DNA of 64,000 nt, taken from Polytrichum commune (Eukaryota > Streptophyta > Polytrichopsida > Polytrichales > Polytrichaceae). Shown here piece by piece: positions 1 through 10,568 of the stretch. Below the pieces are notes generated by a model. It saw only the letters and a program-made list of their open reading frames with translations, was not told the origin of the DNA and ran no database searches. Location: assembly GCA_950295325.1 (NCBI GenBank), contig OX485807.1, positions 5,274,501-5,338,500 on the forward strand, in the 5' to 3' direction. The stretch's first letter is position 1. Every line of letters begins with the position of its first letter. The translations under genes were made by a program, and so were the position numbers.

Positions 1-1320
1 TGCATGCCATAGGAGAGAGAGAAAGAGAACACTAGGTCATCACCTTTGACCTACAATAACTTATCATGTGACCTATGAAATTGTCTCCATTGGCCACATT
101 ATATCATAGTGTCAAATATAAGGATGTAAAGTTTACGGGCCATCTTTCCAAATATCATTCTACACATTATTTCATGTACTACTGCAGTAAAATAATAATG
201 GTTTTGACAAAGTGTGACTCAACATCTTCAATTTCGATCCGAGTTTTTACGATGTTTTGAAATGGAGTCTTACACATTGTCATAAAAATGTGGGGCATTT
301 CATGGTGCTTTTATCCATCCCTAATATTTACTAGATGTCATAAAAATGGACCCAATAGTTAAAGATTTTGTTGTGTCTGAAGGTATGAGGCTAATGTGGA
401 CACCTTTAGCTCTGCGGAATCATCTAGTCAAGGGATTCTAGGGTTAGAAGCTTGAGCATGTTAACAATTGTGAATGAGGACCAAAGAATTGGAAATCGTT
501 GAAATCGGAGTTAAGGAAGGTGTTGATCTCGTCTCTGGAATCTAAGATTCTCTACTTCTCAATGTGGTGTTATAGGGGGGGACTATTATATTGTTCATTG
601 TTGTGCAAGTGGACAACATCGTTAACAGATTCTACATGGGTCATTTGCAAATGGAAACCAAGTTCAATGTCAGCATTGGTCATGTCATGTCTTTGAAGTG
701 GTCACATGTAAGATAAAATGTTGCCGAAACGTTTTTCCATTATAGAATACCTACAATGCAAGTTGGTCCACACACCATATCCACATGCCGCCTCCTACTT
801 TGCCCACCTCCACGCACAAAAATCAAGAGTGTCATAGCTCAGTGCATAGCACTCCTCATTATGGAGGATGGTGGCTGTAGTTTGACTTTGGCGAAGGTGA
901 CTAACCCAAATATCACCAAGATGGCCACTAAATCACCATGTATTACTTACCCACCGAATTAAAGTGACTATACTATCGATTAGAAGCCAAAAATAAATGT
1001 ATGGTTATGGAAGCTAACCGAATTACCTCATCTACCTTACGCAACATGCCAACTAATCCTTAACCCCTAATGTTCTATGCGATCATAATTTGGTTGTGAG
1101 CAATTTGTGAACACTGGTTCGGATGGTTTCTTCACTGTTTCAACTACTCCTCTTGTTCATGTTCAAGTATGATATGTTTTGCCACGTGGATCATTTTGAT
1201 TCACTAGAGTTATTTTTTTTGATTAATTCAAATATGGGAGTGTGCTCTCAATGGAACTGGTTCATGAACCAAAACTTGACATTTGTCACCTCTGTGGTTA
1301 AGGGGCAAGATATTCTAAAC
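1..1320. other. Intergenic DNA, no gene recognised
   Basis: AT-rich sequence with only short frames that show no recognisable motif, low-complexity bias or splice-like structure. I see no terminal inverted repeats, RNA gene or retroelement protein fragment here. Confidence 0.5.
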
Positions 1321-1321
1321 A

Positions 1322-1345
1322 TGTGTGTGTGTGTGTGTGTGTGTG
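1322..1345. repeat. (TG)n microsatellite
   Basis: About twelve uninterrupted TG dinucleotides. A short frame across it reads as alternating Val and Cys, which is a repeat artefact and not a protein. Confidence 0.95.
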
Positions 1346-3018
1346 ATCCCTATATGCAAATGATTCCCAATTGATCTGAAAATTTGCATGACATTCGAAC
1401 GAAACATATCCTAAACATCTAGCATTGAAATTTCTAGTTGAACATGTGTTAGTGGGTGTAAACCCATGTGGACGGTGCGCAATTGTGCCATCATTGCCTC
1501 AAATTGCAAAGCTTCCCAAAAAAATCACAAAATAATGCTATCAAGATTTGTGAGTTGATTTGAATAGGTATATTGCCCTCCTTTGAAATGAGTGATTAAG
1601 AATTCTGGACAAATTTGAGGGAAATTGGACATGGGAATTTAGGGGTCAAGAAGGTGAAAACGTAAAAGACTCTTGTTGGAATGAAACAACCATCAACTTT
1701 ATAAGGGTTAGTTTATACTTGTAACTCCATCATCCGTGATCAATGAGTTTATAGAGACACTATGAAGTCCAAGCCTCATCCAACCATCTCATGCTGTCAA
1801 ATATATTTTCAAAAGGTATAAGTTAAGTCAAAGTTGAAGTTCATAAGACAAAAGTGGGGTAAGGTATGTAGTCCTTATATGGACACCATTAAGAAAATTC
1901 AAGACATATACGAATCTTAATTAAGAAAACTTTAACAAAAGATGAGGACATTGACAATTGAAAAGAGAAACATGAATGTTGAGCTTGCGAATTGAGATAA
2001 TATCCTTCGGAATGCTCAAGTGTGGCTTATGGACTTCCTTTCGTGCTTCTCAAATAGATACGTACGATTTAGGTAACCCTTTGAGGTCAATGGCCTGCGA
2101 GGACTACATACCTTGATGGCACCGAAGTGGCTAGAATCTAGTGGAATGTATTGCACATATTTGTTTTAGAACAACCTATATACCAAGTGTTGGGTAAAAT
2201 GTATCATCCACAAACGGACTCCTCGAAAATAACGAAAAAAGAAAGCGAGTTTTGATGATGTGAAGGTGGGAAGTCAACCATCCTCACATCATTTCCGTAA
2301 CGGAAGATGGCGTAATGCTAGTAAGTATCTTGATAGGTGTACCCATCCTCGATTTTAAAACAAATTTCACAACAAAAAGCATGGGTCAACTATGTGCCCC
2401 CCAAAAGTAGAAGAAGAACAAGAAGCTATTGAGAACCACCCATGATGTAGTAGTCAAATTGGAGTCGGAGTTGAGGGCCACAATTGGAGCGCGATGGTGA
2501 TGGATGTGTAGGGTGCTTCTAGTTCCGGAGTGGACCGGACGGGGCGAATTATGTCGTGGGCTTTCCAACTTGAAAGCACTCAACTAGGTGAATTTCCACA
2601 ACCAAAATGTACTTCAATATCCAAGAATGTACTCCAAATGAGCCCCCCCCGCCCCGCCCGAAAACCTAAGTTCAAAATCTTTTGGCACGAACCATCCAAT
2701 CCCACCGGTCATCGTATTCAAGGAAGTGCACTTTTCATTGTTCCTTTTAATGCCATAGATGAACTAACCAAAACGAAAACACAAAACACAAAAGAAAAAA
2801 CAACGCAAAAAAACACAAAAACTAAACCTCATGGGTGCGAGTCAACTCTTTTTGACTCGTGACCGAGCTTTAAATTGGCGTGGCCTCCACAAGTTGTGGC
2901 CCCTTATCGTAACCATCCCGGGCCTGACCCACTTTCCCGCTTTTTCCGGGCCCGGGGGAGGTGCACATGGCCGGAGGAGTCTTTCCTTCAAAAGGCACCC
3001 GTCACTACAAAGGGAAGG
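1346..3018. other. Intergenic DNA, no gene recognised
   Basis: No convincing gene. The stretch at about 1800-2350 has the feel of decayed coding sequence (several short open pieces in shifting frames), but I could not match it to a protein family. From 2640 it becomes C/G-rich and low in complexity (CCCCCCC GCCCC, AAAACACAAAA). Confidence 0.4.
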
Positions 3019-3020
3019 GT

Positions 3021-3037
3021 GGGGGAGGGGGGGGGGG
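3021..3037. repeat. Poly-G tract
   Basis: A G-run with one interruption (GGGGGAGGGG followed by seven more G), preceded by further G-rich sequence. It is one of four long G tracts in the window, the others being near 14.16, 22.95 and 38.10 kb. Confidence 0.9.
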
Positions 3038-3224
3038 TCAAAAGCCTTTTTGCACTTCTTCTTTTGTTAAGGGAGAAAACAAAAAACCAACACTTTAGAA
3101 CTTGGTTGTGTGGATGGGGATTATTATTATTATGATCGTGTGTATTATTCGGTATGGCGTGACCAAATAGCCCCCACACAAAATGTTGCAAAATGAATGC
3201 AAGAGAAAGCTATGGGTACCTCAC

Positions 3225-3790
3225 GGCCACTACTTCACAGTGAAGGCCCCTGCCCATGTCCATTGCATTCTAAGATCTCTCATTGGTCGAGACGGCCAAG
3301 ACCAACCAAGTTCACTTCGCACCAGAAGGTGAAGGCTTAAGGGTCCAGAGAAACTATCTTGGATGAAAATGTCTACATGGATTCCTACATGAAAAATTAT
3401 AAAGAAATGTTTCATGGTCTGCCATAAGTTTGTGTCATGCTCATCTCCAAGAGGTAGGCCTGATGCAAATTCCAATGGTGTCCATTGCATTCTAAGATCT
3501 CTCATTGGTGGAAAAGGTCAAGACCGGCCGAGTTCACTTCACACTGGTACCGGAAGGTGAAGGCCTGAGGACCAAAGAAACTATCATGAACGAAAAGTCT
3601 ACATGGATTCTTACATGAAAAACTAGAAATAATGTTTCATGGTATGCCATAAATTTGTATCAGATTCACCTCCAATAGGTAGGCCTGATGCAAATTTTAA
3701 TGGACCATGTCATTAGTACGGGCTTTGGATGAGAATCAAGGGTCCTCATAGTTACACGGTATGACCCTTGGCTCATGTGTGAAGTGGTCC
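3225..3790. mobile_element. PIF/Harbinger-like MITE relic with internal tandem duplication
   Basis: The right end reads CTCATGTGTGAAGTGGTCC followed by TTA, the same end as the GGGCCACTTCACACA family found at 16.15, 25.32, 27.0 and 32.2 kb. The left end (GGCCACTACTTCACAG) is damaged. Inside, a segment of about 222 bp that begins GTCCATTGCATTCTAAGATC is present twice in tandem (about 3258-3479 and 3480-3704), each copy carrying the family landmarks GTCTACATGGATTC and GGTAGGCCTGATGCAAAT. Family assignment rests on the shared ends. Confidence 0.6.
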
Positions 3791-5206
3791 TTAACCCTCA
3801 AAGAACTGTGCTTTTTCTTTTCTTTTTCTTTTCCTACTAGAACATGATCTTCACCCTGTTCCTATAAAATTTAAAAAAAAATTTAAAAAACCTTGGGAAA
3901 TGTTTTTTTTCATAGTGAGTACTTCAAGGATGCCCAAGGTCTACCATGAACATCATTTGACGGAAGTTCCAACTTGATCCATTATTGCAAAGTAGATCAT
4001 TAGAAAGTGTTTTTGTACCAATTGGTTTTTATTTATTTATTTAATTGTGTCCAATTTGGATAATAGGAAAAACATAAATAGAAACTTCCAAGTCACCACG
4101 TTTTTTTGTTTCAGCGAGAAGCTTTTAGAAAATGTGATGATATGATAAAATCTCATGGTTTTATGAATGACCGAGGTTTTGTTGACTTTTAAGAAACATG
4201 TGAAATCATATGACATGTACTTTACACTTTGAGATTGAACAATTTGACAATTTTTGGCACTCTAGAAAGCAAAGTCGTCAATTTGAATAAGGGTCACAAA
4301 TCACGAGTTTCGCAATAGATGCGAGTATGTAAGTGAAACGTGGTATAAAAATTAAAAAATGAAAAAAAAAACTAAACCACAAATGGCCAAAATGAGTTTC
4401 TTGGAGTTTTAAGGGTTACTAGGCTCGTTAGGGTTAATTGCCCCCAATGTCCTCGTTTTGCAAGATACATTTACATCTCAAAATTCAAGTGGCCATTGTT
4501 CAATGTTGAGCAAGTGGATTGGAATTGTGTGGAATTCACGTTTTCGAAGTGGCTTCCGATGTTTTTTTACCTTCAACGTACATGAGTGTTGTGTGTCTTT
4601 GGCATATGGCATTGGCTTGGGTTCATGGTGTCTAGGTATGTGAACTCATCCATTGTGGATGATGGGGTTATGGTGAATACAAGCCCCCTACATGTTCATG
4701 ATCGACTCATTCAATTGAATCCCACCAGACCAATTAGGGATTTCTTATTTTATTTCTGGAGTCATATCATCTAGTATAGCAATCAATTAAACATTTTTTC
4801 TATTTTCTTTCTTGCCTTTCCAAGGTATGAGTTTACATAGATGCCAAAAACCTCAGTTTGTATCATGCACCTACCTGATACATGACAAATATTTGGGTAG
4901 AACATAGAAGGTAGAATTGACTTTACCTTGCACGAGCCTAGAAAAGCTTGTTATGTGTGTTCTTACCTTTTGTTGAAGTTTTGGGGACTTTTACAGCATG
5001 TGGATGTAGCTCAAGACACATAACATTAGTCAAGAAGCTTAGGCACTTGGGTGGGCTATGGAATCAAGGGAGCATTGTTGGGGAATCCCAAAACTTTTAA
5101 CCATCCGCAAGAAAAATGTCACCTTGATGTGGGATTCAATGCACAAAAGTGCATAAGCTTCTTAACTAATGTTATGCACATGTCATACATTTATAACACT
5201 CACTTA
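3791..5206. other. Intergenic DNA, no gene recognised
   Basis: AT-rich with short homopolymer runs (for example TTTATTTATTTATTTAATT near 4027). No protein family, RNA gene or paired termini recognised. Confidence 0.45.
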
Positions 5207-6075
5207 AGGTATGTAGGTATTGTTGGTTACTTTTGTTAATTGTACACCTATATTTAATTGGTGTGTGGTTTGGCGAGGATCACAAAGCAAACACTATGAA
5301 AGGCATATTTCTTAAAGAGATTGGACTATGTCTTCAACTTTTATCAACTATTCCACACTCACTACATTGTTTATGGTATTTAGTGTCACGTGCACTATTT
5401 GTGAAGGGCCTAAACTAGATGCCTAGAGGTCTCAAAGTGTCACGCCCACTAATTGCCAATACGATTCCACTCGTCAACATAAGCAACTTCTTCAAGTGAA
5501 TTTTTTTTTACATTAAGACATTTAGAGTAGCACATTGGGATACATTAGATGATAGTCTTGAGTATCCAAGGGGAAGATATCTTTTTGCATACTAATGAAA
5601 AGTGTCATATGTTTACATTTTAGTATGCAAGAGGAAGATATTCTTGAGCATATTATTGGAAAAGTGTTGTTTATGTACGCTTTAGTCAACTTGTGGACCA
5701 TTGTGTAACATAGGCATGCATCTCATAACACTGTTGAACATACTCATGCCAAGGTATTAGTAAGTGCACTCATTGGACCCCAAGTGTCTGGGTGACACTT
5801 ATGGTGAAGTTGTTAATCATCAACGTAACCTAGCACATGCCTCAAAATAGGGCAAGTGACACTATTACTCATGTTATATACAATCGGTTAAGGAATCAAC
5901 AAACATGCACTTATGATAATTATAACTTGACAAGGGGAAGTCCGATTTTCAGTCCAATTTTTTGTCTATGCTTTATCATAAAATTTTCTAATGCACTGCA
6001 TTTTGTTGTTTTGTAAATCTAATCGATGGAAATTGGAGAACATGAAGAAAAAAAATTTGAAGAACACCTCATACC
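5207..6075. mobile_element. TA-flanked MITE (AGGTATGTGGG family) interrupted by a nested element
   Basis: It begins AGGTATGTAGGTATTGTT after TA and ends CTCATACCT. Its outer parts match the intact copies at 20.83-21.13 and 54.67-55.05 kb: a left part with CACCTATATTTAATTGGTGT and AAGAGATTGGACTA, and a right part with GGAATCAACAAACATGCA and TCTAATCGATGGAAATTGGAG. A second element at 5380-5880 interrupts it. Subtracting that leaves about 368 bp, which agrees with the 378-bp copy at 54.67 kb. Confidence 0.7.
5380..5880 (+). mobile_element. Nested non-autonomous element (TTAGTGTCACGTGC termini), copy 1
   Basis: This stretch interrupts the 5207-6075 MITE. It matches 36664-37109 in inverse orientation over most of its length, sharing CCTAAACTAGATGCCTAGAGG, TTAGTCAACTTG..CCATTGTGTAACATAGGCATGCA and TATGGTGAAGTTGTTAA. 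The termini look like imperfect inverted repeats (TTAGTGTCACGTGC against GACACTATTACTCATG). No protein is encoded and the superfamily is unknown. Confidence 0.6.
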
Positions 6076-6639
6076 TTGTGATGCTTGTTAACTCATGGGC
6101 ACAAGTGAGGCTCATCCTTCACATTCTTGACAAAGGAAAAGAAGATCTTCTGACAAGCATAGGAGCTTTTAGATGTTATGCATGTATGCATATATTTCCA
6201 AATGAAATGAATTGAAATTGATTTTAAAGTTCGTGAAGCCCACATGTTGATGGGACTCAAAATACATCAAGATGGTTTCAAACCAGCTAATTCCCTAGAG
6301 CAGTGGAGTGCGGTGGCTTCCTTGAGATAAATGTTAATGTCAACTTGCTAGTTCAATTGAAAGAAAGAATTGAGGCTCTGTAATATAGCTTTCTCAAATA
6401 GTGATTAAACTTATCTCTAATAGGTTGTACAAGGGCGGAGGGGGGTTAGGGGACACTCGAATACAAATTATGCATCACTTTCAACTACATTATAAGAAAA
6501 ATAAAATGGCATAATGTGCTATCTCTCTTGCAATTGAATTACTTCATTTGTGCCAAACAAAAAAAATGATTACTGGAGGTATGGATGGTTGACCACTGTC
6601 CATATTTGAGGTCCAGTGTGCAAAAATGATCTTGCATTG

Positions 6640-8455
6640 TGGTGGTGTCAGTGGTGGCTTCAAGTATAATTCACAATCATATTTGAGAAAATCCTTGAGG
6701 TGGACGTAATCTAGTTTCTTCCCTGAGAGATGGATAGAGTTCCATTCTTTAGCAAGAAATGCCTCCTTGATATCATCAAATGCGAGTTCTGATGTAGTTG
6801 GGTTGTCCCCATGATGAAATAATCCCTAGGATGCTTTCCACATGGTTGTAGATTTATGCCATATGTGAGCCGCTTGTTTCGCAAGGTGTTGGGACATTGA
6901 GCTTGCTTGATTGACTATCCAAGAGGAGGGTAGGTGGGCAAGCCGTTGTTGGAAACCCGTCTTGAGCTTAAAAGCATATACCGTAGTACCATAGCTGGTT
7001 CGTTCAAAAATAATTCTAAAAATAAAAAACGTAAAAATTATGAAATTATGAAGACAGAAAAACGAAAATAAAATAAATTAATTTTTGCAATCTTTTGGTG
7101 TTTCTAAGCCATTTAAGGTCATTTTTACTGATTTTTTTGCTAAAAATGAAAATTGAGAAATTCAGTTTTTTGAGAGGCGAACCTTATTTTTTCAAAATAA
7201 ATAAATATTCGTTCGCCAGGGGACGAACCAGCTATTGTGTTACGGTAGTTCTATCGATAGTTCTCCAAATATGATCAACACAATATAATAGGTTGTCAAA
7301 GAATACACTTTGACGTGAGAGATCATATGTATCTTCATGCCCTTCTCGAATATCTTTTAATGCGAGTTTTTCAAGTTGCCTCCCCAAATTTTAGTGCCAT
7401 ATGTGAAAGTTGAAAGCACCAAAGCCTTGAATGGATGGGGTTTGAGTTCCCAACATGGGAATCCAACTATTGCTTTTTCTCCTTAAGACGCCCATCAAAG
7501 TTTCCATACTTGCAGTTCTTCGCCTTTTATTTGATGGCTTAAAGTAACCATGTGAATAGAAATCAATTCCAATGCATTTATATTTGTGGGTTATTGCGAT
7601 TTGATCCTTCTCTAGGTTAGATACTTTCTTGGTTTAAATTCCTTTTGTTGCGGCCAAATAACATGATTTTTGGTCTAAGATAAATTGACTTCAAGGCTAG
7701 AGAAAGTGCCACAACTCAAATAGCTTGTGCTTAACTCTTTGTGAGCCTAATCATGATCAAAGAGCATACCAACATTGTAGACATGGAAACAAATGGAAAC
7801 CATTGTATTAAATGAGCATTGGAAATCCTCGTTGATCTCGTCCAAACACATTTCAAGTTCATCAATACATGAGCCGAATAATGTGGGGGAAAGGGGACAT
7901 CCTTGTTTAACACCAATGTTGGACATTACTTCATCATGTGTATCTTTGTTGATTCGTACTTTTGCATAGAGTGTGGTATGCATTGCTTTTACACCTTGTT
8001 GTAAATGTAATGGTACGCCTAAATGCTGGAGGCGTTCCCAAAGCTTGTCATGTGGAACTGTGTCGAAAGCTTTTATTGAAATCAACAAAAAATGAACAGA
8101 GACACCGACCGACAAATACTTCTTGTTCAATCAAAGTACTTAATGTAAGAATGTGATCCAAAGTAGATCTACCTTTCCATACGTTTGCTTGTCCTCGCGC
8201 TTTGATCCCTTTAAAATTTTCCCATTCACTAATTTTATTTATTTATTTATTTGTTATTATTATTATTATTTTCTAAAATGAAGCCATAAAGTTTGCCAAA
8301 GATTGTGCCTAATATGATTAGCCTATTAGTTAGTTCCCAGGGAAGTTTCTTTCACTGGATTTGCAAATCATTTGAAGAATGTTGTTAGTCCATGAAGTTG
8401 GGATACCCTCTCTAGCCACTAAGCCAAATAGCATTTGCATCCCATTTTAGCTTGA
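6640..8455 (-). pseudogene. Decayed LINE (non-LTR retrotransposon) reverse transcriptase, ORF2 fragment
   Basis: On the minus strand the translation, read across several frames, follows a plant LINE reverse transcriptase in order. A region before the fingers (SWTNNILQMICKS, then LIILGTIFGKLYGFIL) is followed by RGQANVWKGRSTLDHILTL, then FFVDFNKSF..TVPHDKLWERLQ (open frame at about 7747-8130), then SNIGVKQGCPLSPTLFGSCIDELE. Further on come LEVNLS-TKNHVIW, then LVLSTFTYGTKIWGG, and a C-terminal region with KTGFQQRLAHLPSSWIVN and SLKEWNS-like pieces (DDIKEAFLAKEWNS). The catalytic YADD-equivalent is not intact, and stops and frameshifts are scattered through it, so it is dead. An AT-rich simple repeat (TTTATTTATTTATTT..TTATTATTATT) sits at about 8230-8270, and a 265-bp MITE interrupts the 3' half. 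Identification as a LINE is solid; the clade is not assigned. Confidence 0.88.
6981..7245. mobile_element. TA-flanked MITE inserted in the LINE
   Basis: The termini are inverted repeats: CCGTAGTACCATAGCTGG on the left, and CCGTAACACAATAGCTGG when the right end is reverse-complemented, both continuing into TTCGT. The element is flanked by TA on both sides. LINE protein sequence resumes directly on either side (FGELSIEL on one side, YAFKLKTGFQQRLAH on the other), which fixes the insertion boundaries. The interior is very AT-rich. A 2-bp TA duplication and short TIRs suggest the Tc1/mariner (Stowaway-like) group. Confidence 0.85.
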
Positions 8456-8981
8456 ACACAAACACTATTTCTGTACATAAACACCACAAAGCTCCATCAT
8501 GTTTTGCTTCATGTTTATTGACAATCAATGGAGTCGTAGTGTCTAATACGTGAAGCCATATGTTAGGAAGGTGAAAATGCAGGAAACTATCCGATATTTC
8601 GAGATCAGCTCCTCTATATTCGTTGGTTCCAAAAATGACATCAAAGGGCCCTTATTTGTATACGGAAGTCGTGGTGGAATGAATCAACCCGCGACATGTG
8701 GGAGACTTTGTTTTTACTAGAGCCCATGCATCCACAATGAATGAGTTTACATATTCGCTACACATTCCAAGCCGTCTAAGTTACTTACTCCTCCATAACA
8801 TCAAAGTACAACATAGTCTAAGGTAGCAATGCCTTAAACTAACACCTTCCTTTTGGCAACATCTATTTCTCATCCTTAAACCGTGAATGATTGCAACGGT
8901 GGCATTGAGTAAGTCATTGTTAAAACATTATTTCTATGTGGTATTACGTACAAAATATCATCACTTTAGCCATTCACAGTA

Positions 8982-9201
8982 CACTAAATGTGATATTTCG
9001 TGTGACCTACTATGTGGAATTACGCAATGCTATATCTATTTATTGTACATTTCATATTTTACCAACAAATGTTAAATTGGCAGTTTGGACATGATTACAG
9101 AATATTGACAACTTTACTTGGTAAAAAATCATTTCAATAGTAAGATGATATAGCACTGTGTAAGTCCAAATAGCAAGTCACACTAAATATCATATTTGGT
9201 G
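8982..9201. mobile_element. TA-flanked MITE with palindromic TIRs, copy 1
   Basis: It begins CACTAAATGTGATATTTCGTG and ends CACTAAATATCATATTTGGTG, flanked by TA. Each terminal repeat is itself nearly palindromic. It is a close relative of 9534-9750 in opposite orientation, sharing TACCAACAAATGTTAAATTGG and the run of sequence around it. The first bases resemble CACTA elements, but the TA duplication argues for a mariner-type mechanism. Confidence 0.85.
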
Positions 9202-9533
9202 TAGTGGTGTAAGAAGGTAACAAGAAGGCTTCAAGAAGAGCACCAACTTTGGCCAATCGCCGTTTGCATCATTGAGGCGTTGTGAATGGACCTTGTGTGG
9301 TCACGGGTAGAATCGATCTGCACTGTCAATCCACACTAGCCCATTCGGTGGCCTCAGTTAGCCTACATGATAATTACGGGTACGGGACAACTACCACCAA
9401 GGAAGCAAAACAAATACATGGAAATATGGTTGGTGTCAACAACTATTTTCATGCTTTGTAGACTTAGCGCAACATGTAGCGAGGTAGGTTGGGCTTGCTA
9501 ACTAGAGGGTAGCTACTTACTAGGTAGCAACTA

Positions 9534-9750
9534 CACCAAATATGATATTTAGTGTGACTTACTATTTGGATTTACACGGTGCTATATCTTTTCATTATTG
9601 AAATAATTTTTTGCCAAGTAAAGTTGCCAATGTTCTATAATGTCCAAACTACCAATTTAACATTTGTTGGTAAAATATGAGATGTACAGTGAATAGATAT
9701 AGAATTGCGTAATTCCAAATAGTAAATCACACTAAATATCATATTTAGTG
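9534..9750. mobile_element. TA-flanked MITE with palindromic TIRs, copy 2
   Basis: It begins CACCAAATATGATATTTAGTG and ends CACTAAATATCATATTTAGTG, with TA on both sides. It is 217 bp, against 220 bp for copy 1, and the internal sequence matches copy 1 in inverse orientation. It carries no protein frame. Confidence 0.87.
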
Positions 9751-9920
9751 TACTAGTCCCCTTCTCAAAACATGGACTTAAACTACGTTGGACCAATGAA
9801 TGGAAAGAACCAACAACTAGTTATACATGAACCGGTTGGGTTTGAGAATTAACCGGTTGAGGTTCAAGACTTCAGGAAAATAAACCATCATTTTCAAGGA
9901 ATCTATAGAATATTCTATAT

Positions 9921-10568
9921 ATCGTAGACATGCTACTAACCGTGCAGCACCACTTACCGTGCATGTCACGATACTCCACCATGCCACTTACCGTGTACTT
10001 ATAATCTCGGCCGTCAAATTATATCACATGCAATCTCAACCGTCCGATGTCTCTCAAACTCAATCATGACCGCGCCAATGACCTAAAACATCACTGTCAA
10101 CTCACACTCATCATGGAGTTTCCTTCAGTCGAATCACATAGCAAGGTACGTGTAGATGTAGCAATTTGATGAAGATGAAAAGAGCAGACCTTGCCAGGGC
10201 CAAAAAAGAAGCAAAAATTTCAACAACAACTTGAGAAGAAAATGGCTACACAAGTCAAAAGGACAATATCAAAACCTCATCAATTTCCTATGCCTACAAA
10301 GAAGAGGGCAACATTTGTAGCTCCTTTAGTGAAACCTAACATGCACGGTTAGTGAATGGCACATTGATCACACATTGATGCATATAGTTGTGAACTTGAT
10401 TGTAGAAAGGTTACAACTTTTCAAATACAATTGTCATTTCATTTTACCACAATACTCTCATCTCATTTACTAATTACAAATTTTAAAAAAAATTTTAAAA
10501 AGGTTTAACCCACCTTGTGGAAAACCATTTGAAACCCAAATATGCACGGTTAGTAGCATGTCTACGAT
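9921..10568. mobile_element. MULE-like or unclassified TIR element
   Basis: The left end reads ATCGTAGACATGCTACTAAC and the right end is its inverted repeat (GTTAGTAGCATGTCTACGAT). The match is about 26 bp and perfect at the outer part. The motif ACCGTGCA or its complement recurs inside (near 9940, 9956, 9985 and 10341), so the terminal repeat has internal echoes. Flanks on both sides contain AATAT, but I could not define an exact duplication. It encloses a possible small spliced frame. The class is uncertain: the length and a captured-looking interior suggest a Mutator-like element. Confidence 0.6.
10113..10352 (+). CDS. Possible small spliced gene inside the TIR element (65 aa, Lys-rich)
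   Basis: ATG at 10113 opens a frame that reaches a GT at 10146 (AAG|GTACGTG). If a 42-base intron ending in GAGCAG at 10187 is removed, the same frame continues to a TAG at 10350-10352. Unspliced, the frame stops at TGA within the intron. The product would be 65 residues: 11 from exon 1, then a basic tract (PGPKKKQKFQQQLEKKM) and a second one (PTKKRATF). I recognise no domain. The intron is shorter than plant introns normally are, and the stop codon lies within a copy of the element's own terminal motif, so this may be coincidence or a captured gene fragment. Confidence 0.22.

Noticed and set aside
8982-9201. Assignment to the CACTA (EnSpm) superfamily from the CACTA start
   Set aside because: The flanks show TA on both sides, not a 3-bp duplication, and the palindromic end explains the CACTA letters.
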